In this document: one piece after another, positions 30,300 to 41,521 of the stretch
Position numbering within the stretch: the first letter of the stretch is position 1
Layout of the letters: each line of letters begins with the position of its first letter
Source: Ichthyophis bannanicus
Taxonomy: Eukaryota; Chordata; Amphibia; Gymnophiona; Ichthyophiidae
Assembly: GCA_033557465.1 (NCBI GenBank)
Contig: CM066031.1
Span: forward strand, 1,443,054,163-1,443,118,162
Reading direction: 5' to 3'
Length of the DNA stretch: 64,000 nt
Program-made: the position numbers and the translations under genes
The notes under the pieces: generated by a model
Seen by the model: the letters and a program-made list of their open reading frames with translations, nothing else
Told to the model about the DNA's origin: nothing
Databases searched by the model: none

Positions 30300-30866
30300 A
30301 GAAATTAGGCCTTACCTGCTAATTGTCTTTCCTTGAGTTCTCTCCAGGCCAGTCCAGGAACAGCAGGGTAGTCAGCCTCCTCCAGCAGCTGAGGACTGAA
30401 ATACATAGAGTCTTGCTGACCCTCTATCTAACTCCCCCTAGCGCTCCCAACTCAGTCTTCTATTGACAAAGCATCTAGAACCAAACAATCAAAAACCTTC
30501 AAACCTGAACTATCTTAAGAACACCAGTCTAACCTTATTTAACATGGGAGAGTCCTTAAACCCCCTCTTGGAAGCTCTATTGACTTCCTTCTCCTTGTCT
30601 TCTTATTTATTTTTACAAAATCTGCAACCTACTCAAGAACGGCCTCTACACCTCCCCCCAGCTCAACAAAGGGAGAGCAGATAAACAGAGTCGTCCCGAA
30701 GAACTCGCTGCTAGCCTGCTTACACGCCATGACTTCGGCTGCCACCATACCTTGAATCTCTTAAGAACTGCACATCTACTCCAGATCTCAAAATGACAGG
30801 GTGGGCCCTGGACTGGCCTGGAGAGAACTCAAGGAAAGCCAATTAGCAGGTAAGGTCTAATTTCTC
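30300..30866. repeat. DIRS B left terminal repeat and internal complementary region
   Basis: The segment 30300-30358 (GAAATTAGGCCTTACCTGCT, then TTCCTTGAGTTCTCTCCAGG) is the reverse complement of 30808-30866 (CCTGGAGAGAACTCAAGGAA, then AGCAGGTAAGGTCTAATTTC), with about 450 bp between. The sequence after 30866 (TCTCCAGGCCAGCCCAGGAA) would complement the lost right terminus. This is the DIRS arrangement that templates circularisation. Confidence 0.87.
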
Positions 30867-30924
30867 CTTCCTCTTCATCTCTCCAGGCCAGCCCAGGAAC
30901 AGCAGGGACGTACCAGAGCAGTAC

Positions 30925-31767
30925 CTAAACATGGGAGGGACCCGCTAGCCTGGCCAAGACAGCAAAAGCTCCAACATTGGCATCCCCCCTAGCCTGCACA
31001 TCCAGCCGATCATACCTTTTCGAAGCATTGAGTGAGGACCAAGTGACTGCCCGACAGATGTCCACCAGTGGAACCAAGGAGTACTCCGCCCAGGAAGCTG
31101 CCTGCCCACGAGTGGAGTGGAGTGGGCCCACAGCCCCCCTGGAGGAGACTTCCCCCAAAAAGAATACGCTGCAGCCTGTTTTACCCATCTGGCAAGAGAA
31201 GCTTCCCCTTTACGGGGTCTCCAAATAAAACAACCAACCGATCAGTTCTACGGAAAGATTCCATCCTCTTAAGATACCTTTGAAGCACTCTTCCGAGATC
31301 CAGGCGCCTCAGCCTACGATCCATTTCGTCCCCTTCCAGGGTCGGAAACGATGGAAGGGAAATTGACTAATTTAGGTGAAAACCACCTTCTCTGCCAAAA
31401 ACTGAATTAAAGGCTCTCTGCACGAGAGCGCTTGCAAATCAGAAATCCGCCTGGCTGAGCACAACGCAACCAGGAAAACAGTTTTCCAAGAAAATTCTCT
31501 CATACTCGCCGACGCCACAGGCTCAAATGGTGGTTCCAACAGCGCCTCCAGGACCAAATTCAGGTCCCAAGGAGGCACCACCGGACAAATGGACGGACGC
31601 ACCAGCTTCACCGCCCAAAGAAAAGGAACCACGTCTTGATGTGCTGCTAATGAGCGACCCTGAACTTGTCCCCTATAACAAGCTAGCGCCGCCACCTGCA
31701 CCTTCAAAGAACTCAGGGCTAGTCCTTTATCCAGGCCACCCTGCAGAAAAAGCAAAATGTCCGGCAA
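30925..31767 (-). pseudogene. DIRS B tyrosine recombinase
   Basis: The piece 31372-31767 has the core-binding domain (GLALSSLKVQVAALACYRGQ) and the first catalytic arginine in VALCSARRISDLQAL. The piece 30925-31188 has the HxxR box in PLHSTRGQAASWAEY, then ICRAVTWSSLNASKRYDRLD with the likely catalytic tyrosine. All three catalytic landmarks are therefore visible, but a frame change between about 31190 and 31370 breaks the gene. The enzyme integrates a circular DNA intermediate without target duplication. Confidence 0.88.
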
Positions 31768-31849
31768 CGTACAACCGAATGGCTGAACACCACATCAATT
31801 TTCAAATATGCGCCAAACGTGAATATAAGATAAGGATGTGGACCTCTTC

Positions 31850-33780
31850 CTAGAGTTCAACATGGTATTGATGACTGTCGCCGAGTACCCCCTGGCGTCG
31901 CAAGCGGTGCCTCTCAAGAGCCAAGCCGTAAGCGAGAACCGATCCACCTGTGACATCAAGATCAGACCTTGGTTCAACAAATTGGGCCGATTGGGCAGTT
32001 TTCATGGCTGATCCACCACTAGCCGAAACCAGATCTGCATACCAAGGTCTCCGCGGCCAATCCAGCGCCACGAGAATTACCTCCCGATTGTGACTTGCTA
32101 TCCGCCGTAGAAGCCGACTGATCATTGGCCACAGAGGGAATGCATAGAGCAGACGTTCCACCGCCCATGGCTGCGCCAGAGCATCGAGCCCTTCTGACAT
32201 ATGCTCTCTGCGCCTGCTGAAAAACCGCACGGCCTTGCCGTTGGAAAGAGTTGCCATCAGATCCATGATTGGCTGCCCCCAGCGAACCGTAATGTCGCAA
32301 AAAAACACTGCGTTTAGCTCTCATTCTCCAGAATCCAAGGCATGAGGACTGAGGTAGTCGGCCTGCACATTGTCCTTTCCTGCTACATGCGCTGCTGACA
32401 AGGCTAACAGATGGCTCTCCGCCCACCTCAACAGCAGCTGGCTCTCCTCTGCTAAGGATGCACTTCCCGTGCCGCCTTGCCGGTTGATATAAGACAGTGT
32501 CACCGCATTGTCAGAGAAAAAACGAACCGCTTTTCCCCCGTACCAGACATTCGAAACTCTGTAGCGCCAACCTCACCGCCCGCATCTCGAGGCGGTTGAT
32601 CGACCAGTCGGTTTCGCTCATTGACCAGCAGCCCTGCACCACCTGGGATAAACAGTGGGCGCCCCAGCCATAGAGACTTGCATCTGTGGTGACCAACACC
32701 CATTCGGGCTGCTTCAAGAGCATGCCTGCCCGTAGGTGATCACTCACCAGCCACCATGCCAAGCTGGACCTTACCTCCTCCAGACACACTAGCTTCTGAG
32801 ACAATGGATGCTTCTGGGGACACCAGTGAGAGAGAAGGGACCGCTGAAGTGGACGCATATGGGCTCTGGCCGACGGGACCAGGTCCAAGGAGGCCGCCAT
32901 TGAACCTAGTAATTGCATGTATCGCCACGCCGTTGGAGCTTTCATGCGCAAGAACCTTTGCACCTGCGCTCAAATCTTTCGCACTCTGATCTCGGGAAGA
33001 GACACCAAACCAGCCTCCGTATCGAACAAAGCTCAGAGAAACACCAACTGTCGCATTGGTCGCAGCTGGCTCTTGGGCTGGTTGACCACCCAACCAAGCT
33101 GCTCTAGGAACGCCACCACCCGTTTGGTAGCCTTGACCGACTCCTCCTCAGACTCCACTTGAATAAGCCAATCGTCTAAATAAGGATGCACCAGAATTCC
33201 TTTGAGTCTCAAGGCTGCTGCGACCACAGCCATCACCTTCGTGAATGTGTGTGGCACTGTGGCTAGACCAAACGGCAGAGCCTTGAACTGAAAATGCCCC
33301 ATGGGGACGGCAAAGTGCAGGAATCTCTGATGCTTTGGCCTGATAGGAATGTGCAGATATGCCTCTGTGAGGTCTATGGAAGGAGGCACCTCCCCTGGCC
33401 TTACAGCCAAAATCACTGACACGCATTGTTTCCATCTGGAAATGCAGCACCCTTAAGCTGCCGTTCACGTGCTTGAGATCGAGAATGGGATGAAAAGAAC
33501 CTTCCTTTTTTGGCACCACAAAATATATGGCGTATCGACCTAACCTGCACTGGTGGCGTGGCACCGGCACGACTGCTTGCAAGCTCAGTAGGCGCCGAAG
33601 GGTCTTGTTCACTGCCTCACTCTTTTCCAGCGCATTGAATGGAGATGCCACAAAAGCATCCGCCAGAGGCTTGCAGAACTCTAGCGCATAACCCTCGAGG
33701 ATGATCTCCAACACCCACTGGTCTGTTGTAATTGTGGCCCAGGTGGAGTAGAAATTCTGTAGGCGACCCCCTACTGGCAA
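31850..33780 (-). pseudogene. DIRS B reverse transcriptase-RNase H
   Basis: The pieces run 33148-33780 (TDQWVLEIILEGYALEF, YAIYFVVPKKEGSFHPILDL), 33033-33422 (SIDLTEAYLHIPIRPKHQRF, HPYLDDWLIQVESEEES with the YLDD active site) and 32511-32963 (LVTTDASLYGWGAH, SINRLEMRAVRLALQSFE for RNase H). Then 32321-32503 has LSYINRQGGTGS and AHVAGKDNVQADYLS. The active-site residues of both enzymes are present. Frame changes occur about every 400 bp. Confidence 0.9.
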
Positions 33781-33805
33781 CTCTGGCTGGGCTTTCCTGA
33801 CTTCA

Positions 33806-34840
33806 TTGCAACTTTTTAGGCGGTGTCTGCTGGGAATTGAAATACCCCCATCGAAACTCCCGAGCCCCTCGAAAGGGCTGCTCTCTGGGCATGAAGTGAC
33901 CCCTCTGGTATGGCCCTTACCGCAGAGACCGAAACCTGCGGAAATCTATTGCTTGCCCTTGCTGCAGCCCTCCTGGCTTCAGACCTTTAGTCTGTCCTCA
34001 GGGAGCCGACCTCCCTTAGAATCCCCCAGATCCTTGACAATCTTCTCCAACGCTTCTCCAAAGAGCAGCTTATTCTTAAATTTATTTTATTTATTTAGAC
34101 AGATTTGTATACCACCTTATCCTACAATCAAAGTGGTTGCATCATATGGTAGTTTACTCAGGTGAGCCTTAGAAGATGTGTTCGCCGCCCAGTTCCTCAG
34201 CCAGAGGAACCGCCTGGCTGCCACTAGGCACGCCTGCGGCTATCCTTACCAAATCATGAAAGGTGTCGGCCAAGTAAGCAGCCGCTGATTCTAATTTGGC
34301 CCCTTCTGAAGGAGAACAATCTTCCCCCTCAGTAGAACCTTCCCCTTGGAGCCAACGGATGGAGGCCCTCGAGATATAAGCCCCACAAATCGAGGCCTGC
34401 AGGGCTAAGGCACTCGTATCAAACGCCTGTTTGAGTATAGACTCTAGCCTCCAGTCCTGAAGATCTTTAAGGGCAGCGCCCCCTTCCACCGGAATAGTGG
34501 TCTTCTTGGTCACCGCTGAGACCAAGGCATCCACCTTGGGCATTCCACATCAGGTCCTTTTCGTCTTGTGGTATCGGATACAGACGTTCCATTGAGCGGC
34601 CAACCCTCAGGGTAGCCTCCAGGCACTCCCACTCCTATTCTATCACCTACTTGATGACCCTATGTACCTGAAAACACTTCTGCTCTGTCTTAAATCCCTG
34701 GAGAAGGGGGTCCTCCAGTGGTTCCTCCTGAACCACTGGTAGGGCTATATACAGTGCTGCCAGAGAGTGAGCAATGAGGGCTCCCAGCTCTTCCCTGCAA
34801 AATACCCTAAACACATTAGGATCTTCGCCTGGAACAATAT
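33806..34840 (-). pseudogene. DIRS B gag-like protein, C-terminal part
   Basis: The piece 34169-34543 reads KVDALVSAVTKKTTIPVEGG, AFDTSALALQASICGAYISR and AAAYLADTFHDLVRIAAGVP, colinear with the gag of DIRS C. The piece 34647-34840 adds VFRVFCREELGALIAHSLAA. The basic C-terminal tail lies at about 33806-34070, on the other side of the L2-like tail insertion. The N-terminal zinc-finger part is missing at the junction with DIRS C. Confidence 0.8.
34078..34160 (-). repeat. Short L2-like 3' tail inserted in DIRS B gag
   Basis: The plus strand shows TTTATTTTATTTATTTAGAC then TTTGTATACCACCTTATCCT and ACAATCAAAGTGGTTGCATC. The complement of this (AACCACTTTGATTGTAGGAT, GGTGGTATACAA, TAAATAAATA) is also found at 48985-49050. 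It is a severely 5'-truncated LINE tail or a short SINE using that tail. Confidence 0.8.
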
Positions 34841-35435
34841 AGAAATTACACTTACCTGGTAATTGTAGTTCCTGGAGGGTCCAGTTTAGTCCTCCACATC
34901 CAGGTAGTGCACCTCCTCCTGCAGCAAGGAGACTGGACCAATCAAATCTTAGTAACCTAGACTGTATACTGCTGGAATTCCCATCAGCCCTCCAGTGAAC
35001 TAGTAACAAAGCAGACTCAAAGAAGGAACACATTAAAGAAACAATTAAGTATAAGTAGATTTGTCCCCTTAAACACCTAAGTGACCCCCTCCCCAAACGA
35101 GAGGGCTCAAACTCTGCACCTTGCTTCTGCCCCTGGTACCTAAAACAAGTGGCAGACAGAACAGCAAGCATAGGAATAAAAAACTCTTTAGAAAACCATA
35201 AGGAGCGAAGAAACCCCTAGCAAGAGGGTTCCTTTTTTTTTTTTTTAAGAAAACATACTTACTCGACACTGTCCCACACCGGCCTTAGCGCGCCATCCAG
35301 ACAAAAGAAATTACATAGTCTCCAGGGCGGGACTGAGGACTAAACTGGACCCTCCAGGAACTACAATTACCAGGTAAGTGTAATTTCTATTTCCTGAGTG
35401 GTCCTCCAGTTTAGTCCTCCACATCCGGGATGTAA
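34841..35435. repeat. DIRS C left terminus and internal complementary region
   Basis: The segment 34841-34897 (AGAAATTACACTTACCTGGT ... AGTTTAGTCCTCC) is the reverse complement of about 35334-35390 (GGACTAAACTGGACCCTCCA ... ACCAGGTAAGTGTAATTTCT). The next part, 35391-35435 (TTCCTGAGTGGTCCTCCAGT), is the complement of the right terminus at 40890-40939. The region is thus a fused copy of both ends. A CAGGTAAGT string, identical to a consensus splice donor, is part of it. Confidence 0.92.
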
Positions 35436-35459
35436 CAGAGCAGTTATCAACGGGAGGGA

Positions 35460-36868
35460 TCTTGCCAACCGGCACGCAAGACAGCCGATCCAAAACAAGA
35501 ATCCCATGCTGCCGCTACATCCAATCGGCAATGCCTACTGAAAGCATGGCGAGAAGACCACGTAGCCACCCTGCAAATTTCCAGCGGCGGAACAAGACTA
35601 TGCTCCACCCAAGAGGTTGCTTGCGCTCTAGTAGAATTTATTTTATTTATTTATTTACATTCTCTTATATACCGCTCTATTCTGCATCAGTGCGGTTTAC
35701 ATTGAACAAACTGAAATTACACTGAACAGGGCATTATAACTTGGAGATAACTATGGGCTCGCAATCCCAACGGGACAGAGCGACCTTGCAGAATATAAGC
35801 TGAAGCGATGGCCTCCTTAATCCACCGAGAAATGGATGCCTTCGCCGCCGCTTCCCCTTTTCGAACTCCACTGAAAAGCACAAACAAGCGATCCGATTTA
35901 CGGAACGACTCGGAGTCCTTCAGGTACTGACGCAGAATCCGCCTCACATCCAACCTATGGAGAACGCCGTCCGAATCAGCAGATGGATCTGAAGAAAAAG
36001 CGGGCAGCACCACAGACTGATTCAAATGAAATGGAGAAACCACCTTCAGAAGAAAAGAGGGAACCGGCCTTAGAACTACCCGATCTCGGAAAAAAGACAA
36101 GAAGGGAGCTCTACAAGACAGCGCCTGCAGTTCCGAAATTCATCATGCCGAACAAATGGCAATAAGAAAAACCGCCTTCAGCGTTAAGTCCTTAACCGAG
36201 GCATGGCGAAGGGGTTCAAAAGGCTCCTGAACCAAAGCCTGCAGCACCAAATTCAAATCCCAAGATGGAATAGTAACTCTTTGCGAAGGCCGCAAGCGAA
36301 AGACAGCTTTAAGAAAACGCCGTATATCCGAGTGTGCCCCAAGAGGAACATCCTGAATCTTGCCTCTGTAACACGCAAGAGCCGCCACCTGAACCTTCAG
36401 GGAACTAGCGGCTAATCCCTTGTCAAAACAGTCTTGTAAGAAACTGAGGATGACGGCCACCGAAGCCGTCGCTGCCCGTAGATCATGTCTAGAACACCAA
36501 TCTTCAAATATTCGCCAAACTCGAACATACGTAAGCGAGGTAGACAACTTTCTAGCTCGAAGAAGCGTAGCAATAACCGCCGGGGAATAACCTTTCCTTC
36601 TCAACCTAGCCCTTTCAATGGCCATACCGTAAGCGAGAATCGATCCACCTGAGGCATGCGCAGTGGCCCCTGGATTAGCAGGTCCACTAAGGGTGGAAGC
36701 CTCCACAGAACGCCGTCGAGCAGCCGCACCAGATCTGCGTACCAAGGCCGACGGGCCCAATCCAGAGCCACCAACATAACCTTTCCGCGGTGTGCTTCGA
36801 TGCGTTGGACTACTCTGCCAATCAGTGCCCACGGCAGAAAGACATACAGAAGCCCGAACTCGGGCCAT
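35460..36868 (-). pseudogene. DIRS C tyrosine recombinase, split by an L2-like tail
   Basis: The piece 36143-36868 holds the N-terminal core-binding domain (GGSILAYGMAIERARLRRKG, TSLTYVRVWRIFEDWCSRHD, LAASSLKVQVAALACYRGKI) and ends in LKAVFLIAICSA, just before the first catalytic Arg. The piece 35717-36100 covers the middle (VSPFHLNQSVVLPAF, KSDRLFVLFSGV). The catalytic end is at 35460-35635 (RAQATSWVEHSLVPPLEICR, VATWSSRHAFSRHCRLDV), separated by the insertion at 35636-35750. The tyrosine position reads RHCRLD where DIRS B has KRYDRLD, so it is probably lost. Confidence 0.85.
35636..35750 (-). repeat. L2-like 3' tail inserted in the DIRS C recombinase
   Basis: The plus strand reads ATTTATTTTATTTATTTATT, then TTATATACCGCTCTATTCTG and CATCAGTGCGGTTTACATTG. 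It matches the 3' end of the L2-like LINE at 22073-22200 (TACCGCGCTCTTTGGAATCA, GTGCAGTTTACAGTC), so it is a 5'-truncated copy of that family that landed in the recombinase gene. Confidence 0.85.
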
Positions 36869-36906
36869 GGTTGGATGAAGGCATTGATTCCTTCAGACAT
36901 GCGCTC

Positions 36907-38460
36907 TCACCGTCTGCTGAAGAATCGACCTGTCTTCGCCGATTGGAAGGTTGCCATGAGGTCCATGATCGGCGGTCCCCAACGGCGAACTATTTGCGCA
37001 TATATCTGCGGGTGCAACTCCCACTCTCCGGCGTCCACCTGCACCTGGCTGAGAAAATCTGCCATCACATTTTCTTTTCCCGTGATATGCGCTGCCAAAA
37101 TGGCCAGGAGGCGAACTTCCACCAACGCGAAGAGCGTCTCCGCCTCCTCTTCCATGGCTACGCTTCCTGTGCCTCCTTGCCGGTTGATGTACGCCACCGC
37201 AGCCGAGTTGTCTGGCAGAACCCGCACTGCTCGACTCCTCACCGACGTCTCGAATACCTGCAATGCCAGCCGCACTGCTCGCAGCTCGAGTCGGTTGATC
37301 GACCACAAGACCTCCTGCGCTGACCACGTTCCCTGCGCGTAACGGCCCTGACAGTGGGCTCCCCAGCCTGTTAGACTCGCATCCATTATTACAGGTAACC
37401 AACTGGTTGTTCCAGGGGAATCCCCGCCAGTAGCGACCAGCGACCACTGTAACGCCTGCCGAACCCGTCTCGGACACGGCAATCGTTGATTTAGCGAATC
37501 CAACTGACTGGACCAACGACGTAATAGGGCTCGCTGAAGGGGACGTATATGAAATCTGGCCCACGGAACCACCTCTAGAGTTGACACCATGGTTCCCAGC
37601 AGCCGAAGATACCACCACGCAGACGGAGCGGGAATCGCCAAGAAAGACCGCACCAGCCGACGCAATCCTTGAGCGCGGCGGGCCGGAAGAGTCACCACGC
37701 CTTTTGCCGTGTCGAAGCAGACTCCCAAATATTCGAGGACCCGAGTCGGAACCAAGTGACTCTTCTTTACATTGACCACCCAGCTGAGGCTCTGTAGCAT
37801 GCGCATGACTTTGTTTGTAGTCTGCAAGCTCTCCTTCTCGGACGTCGCTCGAATCAACCAGTCGTCGAGATAAGGGTGGACGAGAACACCTTCCCTTCTC
37901 AAAGCCGCCGCCACCACACCATAACCTTGGTGAAAGTGCGAGGAGCTGTAGCCAGGCCGAAAGGCAAAGCTTGAAATGAAGTGCCCCCAGGGGAACGCGA
38001 ACTGCAGAAATTTTTGATGAACCGCTTTGATTGGAATATGTAGATAGGCCTCGGTAAAGTCTAGAGAAGTCAAAAACTCCTCTTGCCGCACCGCTACGAT
38101 AACGGACTTTAGGGTCTCCATGCGAAAATGAGGAACCCGCAGACACCGATTCACACCCTTGAGATCTAGAACAGGCACCACGAAATAAATGGAGTAACAA
38201 CCTAACCCGCGCTCGCACTCCGGAACGGGCACAACCGCCCCCAAAGCTAGCAGACGCTCCAACGTAGAGCGAATTGCCAGTTCCTTCTGCTGCCCCCTGC
38301 TGGGAGACAGAACATAGGAGTCTTGCGGCGGAACGATAAACTCCAGCGCATAACCTTCTGACTATTTCTAGCACCCACTGATCCGACGTTATGTGGACCC
38401 AAGAGGGAAGAAAGTACCGAAGCCGACCCCCGATCACTTGCCTTCCCCCCGGGGTCCACC
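36907..38460 (-). CDS. DIRS C reverse transcriptase-RNase H, mostly open
   Basis: A 451-codon open frame (36907-38262) contains RT with LTSLDFTEAYLHIPIKAVHQ and HPYLDDWLIRATSEKES (YLDD box). RNase H follows with VIMDASLTGWGAH, WSINRLELRAVRLALQVFE and RVLPDNSAAVAYINRQGGTG, supplying the D-E-D residues, and ends ITGKENVMADFLSQ. The upstream start of the domain (SWVHITSDQWVLEIV, 38360-38460) is in another frame. Relative to DIRS B about eight residues are missing after YFVVP (the KKEGSFHP part), so activity is doubtful. Confidence 0.88.
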
Positions 38461-38465
38461 TCACT

Positions 38466-39977
38466 TCATTGCGGTTTGCGACTAAAGGAGGAGGGAGAGG
38501 AGGAGGAGGACACAGCTGAAAAACCTCTGCCTGCTCCTCGAAAACCTCGAAAGGTATGTGACCTGGATCCAAACCTACCTCGTTGAGAGCCCCAAAGGTG
38601 GGAAGATCGAAATCTCCTAAAGTCCCGAAATTGACCCCGGATTACTGGTAAGCCTCTACTTGGCTTAGGCTTGTCCTCCGGCAGCCTACCACCTTTAGAC
38701 TCTCCAAGGTCCTTTACTAACTTATCTAGATCGTCCCCGAACAATAACCTGCCTTTGAAGGGGAGTTTGCTGAGACGAGATTTGGAAGAGGAGTCGGCTG
38801 CCCAATTCCGCAACCAAATGGATCTGCGCGCCACCACCAAGGAAGCCATACTATTTGCCAACGTCCGGATCAAATCATAATGTACATCCGCCAAATACGC
38901 CGAACCAGACTCCAACCGTGTAACCTCGAGCAACCCTTGCTGATCCAAGAGTGGGTTCTGACGCAAATGCTGAGCCCACCGTAAACAGGCTCTAGCCACC
39001 CAGGCCCCACAAATAGAAGCCTACAACGACAAAGCATTGGTCTCGAAGGCCTGTTTCAACAAACCGTCCACCTTTCTGTCCTGCATGTCTTTTAAGGCAG
39101 TACTCCCCTCTACCGGGATTGTCTTCTTCGTCACTGCTGACACTGCGGCGTCCACCCGAGGCGACTTAAACTTCTCCTTGTCCTTGTCTGCCAAAGGATA
39201 GAGGTGATTCATCGTCCGGATACCTTTCAAACCCGAGTCCGGCTGATCCCACTCAGTCTGAATCATTTGATCAACAACTCTGTGGACTGGAAACACCACC
39301 TGAGAATCCCGGACCGTCTGGATAAGGGGATCTTCCAAAGCTTCGCCTTCCCCCGGATGCGCTGCTGCGAGATTGAGTGTCTGAAGAGCTTCCGTAATTA
39401 GAGGAATCAATTCCTCCCTACAAAACACCCGGATAATTCTAGCCTGATCCTCAGGATTCGGAATCTCCCCTTCTTCGAGATCATCCACACTGCACTCCGG
39501 ATCTACCTCCACATCTATGTCCTGCCCCTCCAAATCCTCGTGATCTAAGTCTAAGGACTGAGGCCTCTTAGCCGGCCTGGAAACAATTCGTCCAGCGGAC
39601 TCCGTATTGGAGGTCGGAAGAGGCGGAGGCGTGACCAAGGTCTCAGACCACTTGCCTAAGCGCCCCAATTTGAAAGCCTGATGCATAATCAGTACGAAGT
39701 CCGGGGAAAAATCTGTAAAGGAAGAAGAAGATTCCGCTGGTTCCACCGGAAGCCCAGATAACTGTCCCTTAGAAACAGTCGGAGCTGGCGACAACAGAGA
39801 AACAGGAGAAGAATCCCCTTCAGCAGACAAAGTAGATTCCAAGGGATCGGGCTGTGATCTGCCTTCCATCTGTTGCTCTATATCAGAGGAAACAGCGCAG
39901 CTCCCGCACAACCCTGAAGCTGACACTGAATGCCTGTGCGAACCGCAGACCACACACTGCGGTTTCGAGGACATCAA
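38466..39977 (-). pseudogene. DIRS C gag-like protein with one in-frame stop
   Basis: The open frames 39021-39977 (318 codons) and 38466-38999 (178 codons) are in the same frame and joined except for one TAG at about 39021-39023, where DIRS B has a CAG glutamine codon. The N-terminus has a Cys/His array (QCVVCGSHRHSVSASGLCGS). The middle is acidic and Ser/Pro-rich. The conserved core has VFCREELIPLITEALQTLN and SAYLADVHYDLIRTLANSMA. The tail is Arg/Gly/Ser-rich (FRDFRRFRSSHLWGSQRGRF), suitable for RNA binding. Confidence 0.88.
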
Positions 39978-40794
39978 GACAGCCTATAGCACCCCCAGAA
40001 CCAGGAGGGACAGACTGACTGAACAAAGCCCTGCAAGGAGAAAGGCAGGTATCTTAATTAGTTACCACTATATATAAATTATTCCTTTTATTCTCTGCTT
40101 TCTTTTTTTTTATATTGAGGGACGGGCAATCAAGGGAACTCCCGTGCCTGCTCTGAACCCAAATGCCACCGAATTGCCGAAGACTGTCAGGCTTCTGCCC
40201 TCTGCACAGCCAAAAAACAGGGTCCAAAATGGCCGCCGCGGTCGAAGCGCGATGAAGAAAAAAAGGCGCCAAAAACAAAAAGATAAAGAAAATAAAGGGG
40301 CCACGAGAACGGACCAAAGAAATGAACGCTGCATAGAACTCAGAGAGAAATTCACTTACCACGCTACAAAAAAGAAATGAAGGGCCAGCAACGCCGCTCG
40401 AATCCTGAGCGGTACAGTGCTGATATCCCGACTGTGAAGCAAGCCGAAGAACCGATCCTCCGGCAGGACTGACTGTTGCAGTCAATGCTCAGAGACAAAG
40501 ATTGCTGAGCCTGGGCAGAACGGATCTTACCCCCGAATTGTCCTGGGAGAGCGATCACAGCCCGCTGCTTGCTCTGAACTGCCAGCGAAGTACAGGGTGA
40601 GAAGGGCAGTACCTGCTCGGCTCCTCAGCCGCGTTTTTTCTTTTTTTTTTAAAGCTATAGCTGCTAACAAAAAGAAAGTAAAGAGGAGCAAAGAAAAAAA
40701 GAGAAACTGCACAAACACAACAATTAATTAAATAAGATTGCTAACAAGTCCCTAAGTGAGCCTAGTGCCAGGCTCACACGATCTCCTGCTGCAA

Positions 40795-40939
40795 GGAGAC
40801 TGGACACACTGGAGGGCTGATGGGAGTTCCAGCAGTATACAGTCTAGGTTACTAAGATTTGATTGGTCCAGTCTCCTTGCTGCAGGAGGAGGTGCACTAC
40901 CCGGATGTGGAGGACTAAACTGGAGGACCGCTCAGGAAC
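40795..40939. repeat. DIRS C right terminal repeat
   Basis: CACTGGAGGGCTGATGGGAG through TGGAGGACCGCTCAGGAAC is the reverse complement of about 34866-35003 (GTTCCTGGAGGGTCC ... CATCAGCCCTCCAGTGAACT), with small differences close to the tip. After 40939 the sequence switches directly to the DIRS D recombinase. Confidence 0.9.
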
Positions 40940-41521
40940 TCCCCTTCTTCCAGATCCATTGCCCATGGATCCTCCGCCCGACTGGCATGAGGCCATGGAA
41001 AGAAGGTGGGGAACACCAACTCCTGATTGAGGTGGAAGGGGGGACACCACCTTAGAAAGAAACTTGGGGTGTATGATGGATCTGCCACTAGCACCTGAAG
41101 CTTGCTGACTCTGCGAGCGGACAAGAGTGCCACTAGAAAGATGACCTTCCATAAGAGGTTCCGCAGATGGCAGGTAGCCAGGGGTTCAAACGGTGGCCCG
41201 GTGAGCTTGGATAGCAGCACACTGAGGTCCCACTCTGCCATTGGAGGGAGGATGGGGGGGGAGGTGCTTAGATAACAGAAGACCCCGCAAGAAGCGGGTC
41301 ACAAGAGTCTGGGCAGGGAGGGGGATGCCCTCGATAAGGTGATGGTGCGCTGCTAAAGTGCTCAGGTGCATCCTGACCAAGTTGGATTTGGGTCTTGTCT
41401 GCGACAGGTGGAGCAAATATTGCAGTACAAGCTGCACACAGTGCACAGAGAATGAGAATGGATTAACCTGCCGTTCCCGTCCACCACACTGAGAATTTGC
41501 GCCATTTGAAGGCCCAGGCAT
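40940..41521 (-). pseudogene. DIRS D tyrosine recombinase, truncated
   Basis: The pieces 41186-41521 and 40915-41241 cover the core-binding end (VHCVQLVLQYLLHLSQTRPK, HLIEGIPLPAQTLVTRFLRG) and the start of the catalytic domain with FLVALLSARRVSKLQVL (first catalytic Arg) and PPFHLNQELVFPTFF. The HxxR and Tyr parts would lie below 40940 and were lost at the junction with DIRS C. One frame change separates the pieces. Confidence 0.82.

Larger units (their letters stand above)
30300..34840 (-). mobile_element. DIRS retrotransposon B
   Basis: The left end carries terminal and internal complementary repeats (30300-30866). On the minus strand the recombinase (31767 to 30925), RNase H and RT (33780 to 31850) and the C-terminal part of gag (34840 to 33806) follow. 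The gag N-terminus and right terminus are absent because DIRS C begins at about 34841. Frames are broken in several places. RT and recombinase resemble DIRS C more than A or D, so B and C form one subfamily. An L2-like tail interrupts gag at 34078-34160. Confidence 0.9.
34841..40939 (-). mobile_element. DIRS retrotransposon C, complete from end to end
   Basis: The best preserved DIRS here, about 6.1 kb including a 0.1 kb later insertion. The left terminus is at 34841 and the right terminus at 40939, inverted relative to each other over about 140 bp. An internal complementary region sits at about 35337-35435. On the minus strand lie gag (39977 to 38466), RT-RNase H (about 38460 to 36907) and tyrosine recombinase (36868 to about 35460). 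It lies between DIRS B and DIRS D, both of which stop at its ends, so it appears to have inserted there. Confidence 0.92.

Noticed and set aside
36893..38572. 559-codon minus-strand frame as an independent gene
   Set aside because: Only the first ~90 codons match the DIRS RT start. The remainder is the shadow of the real RT-RNase H frame (36907-38262).
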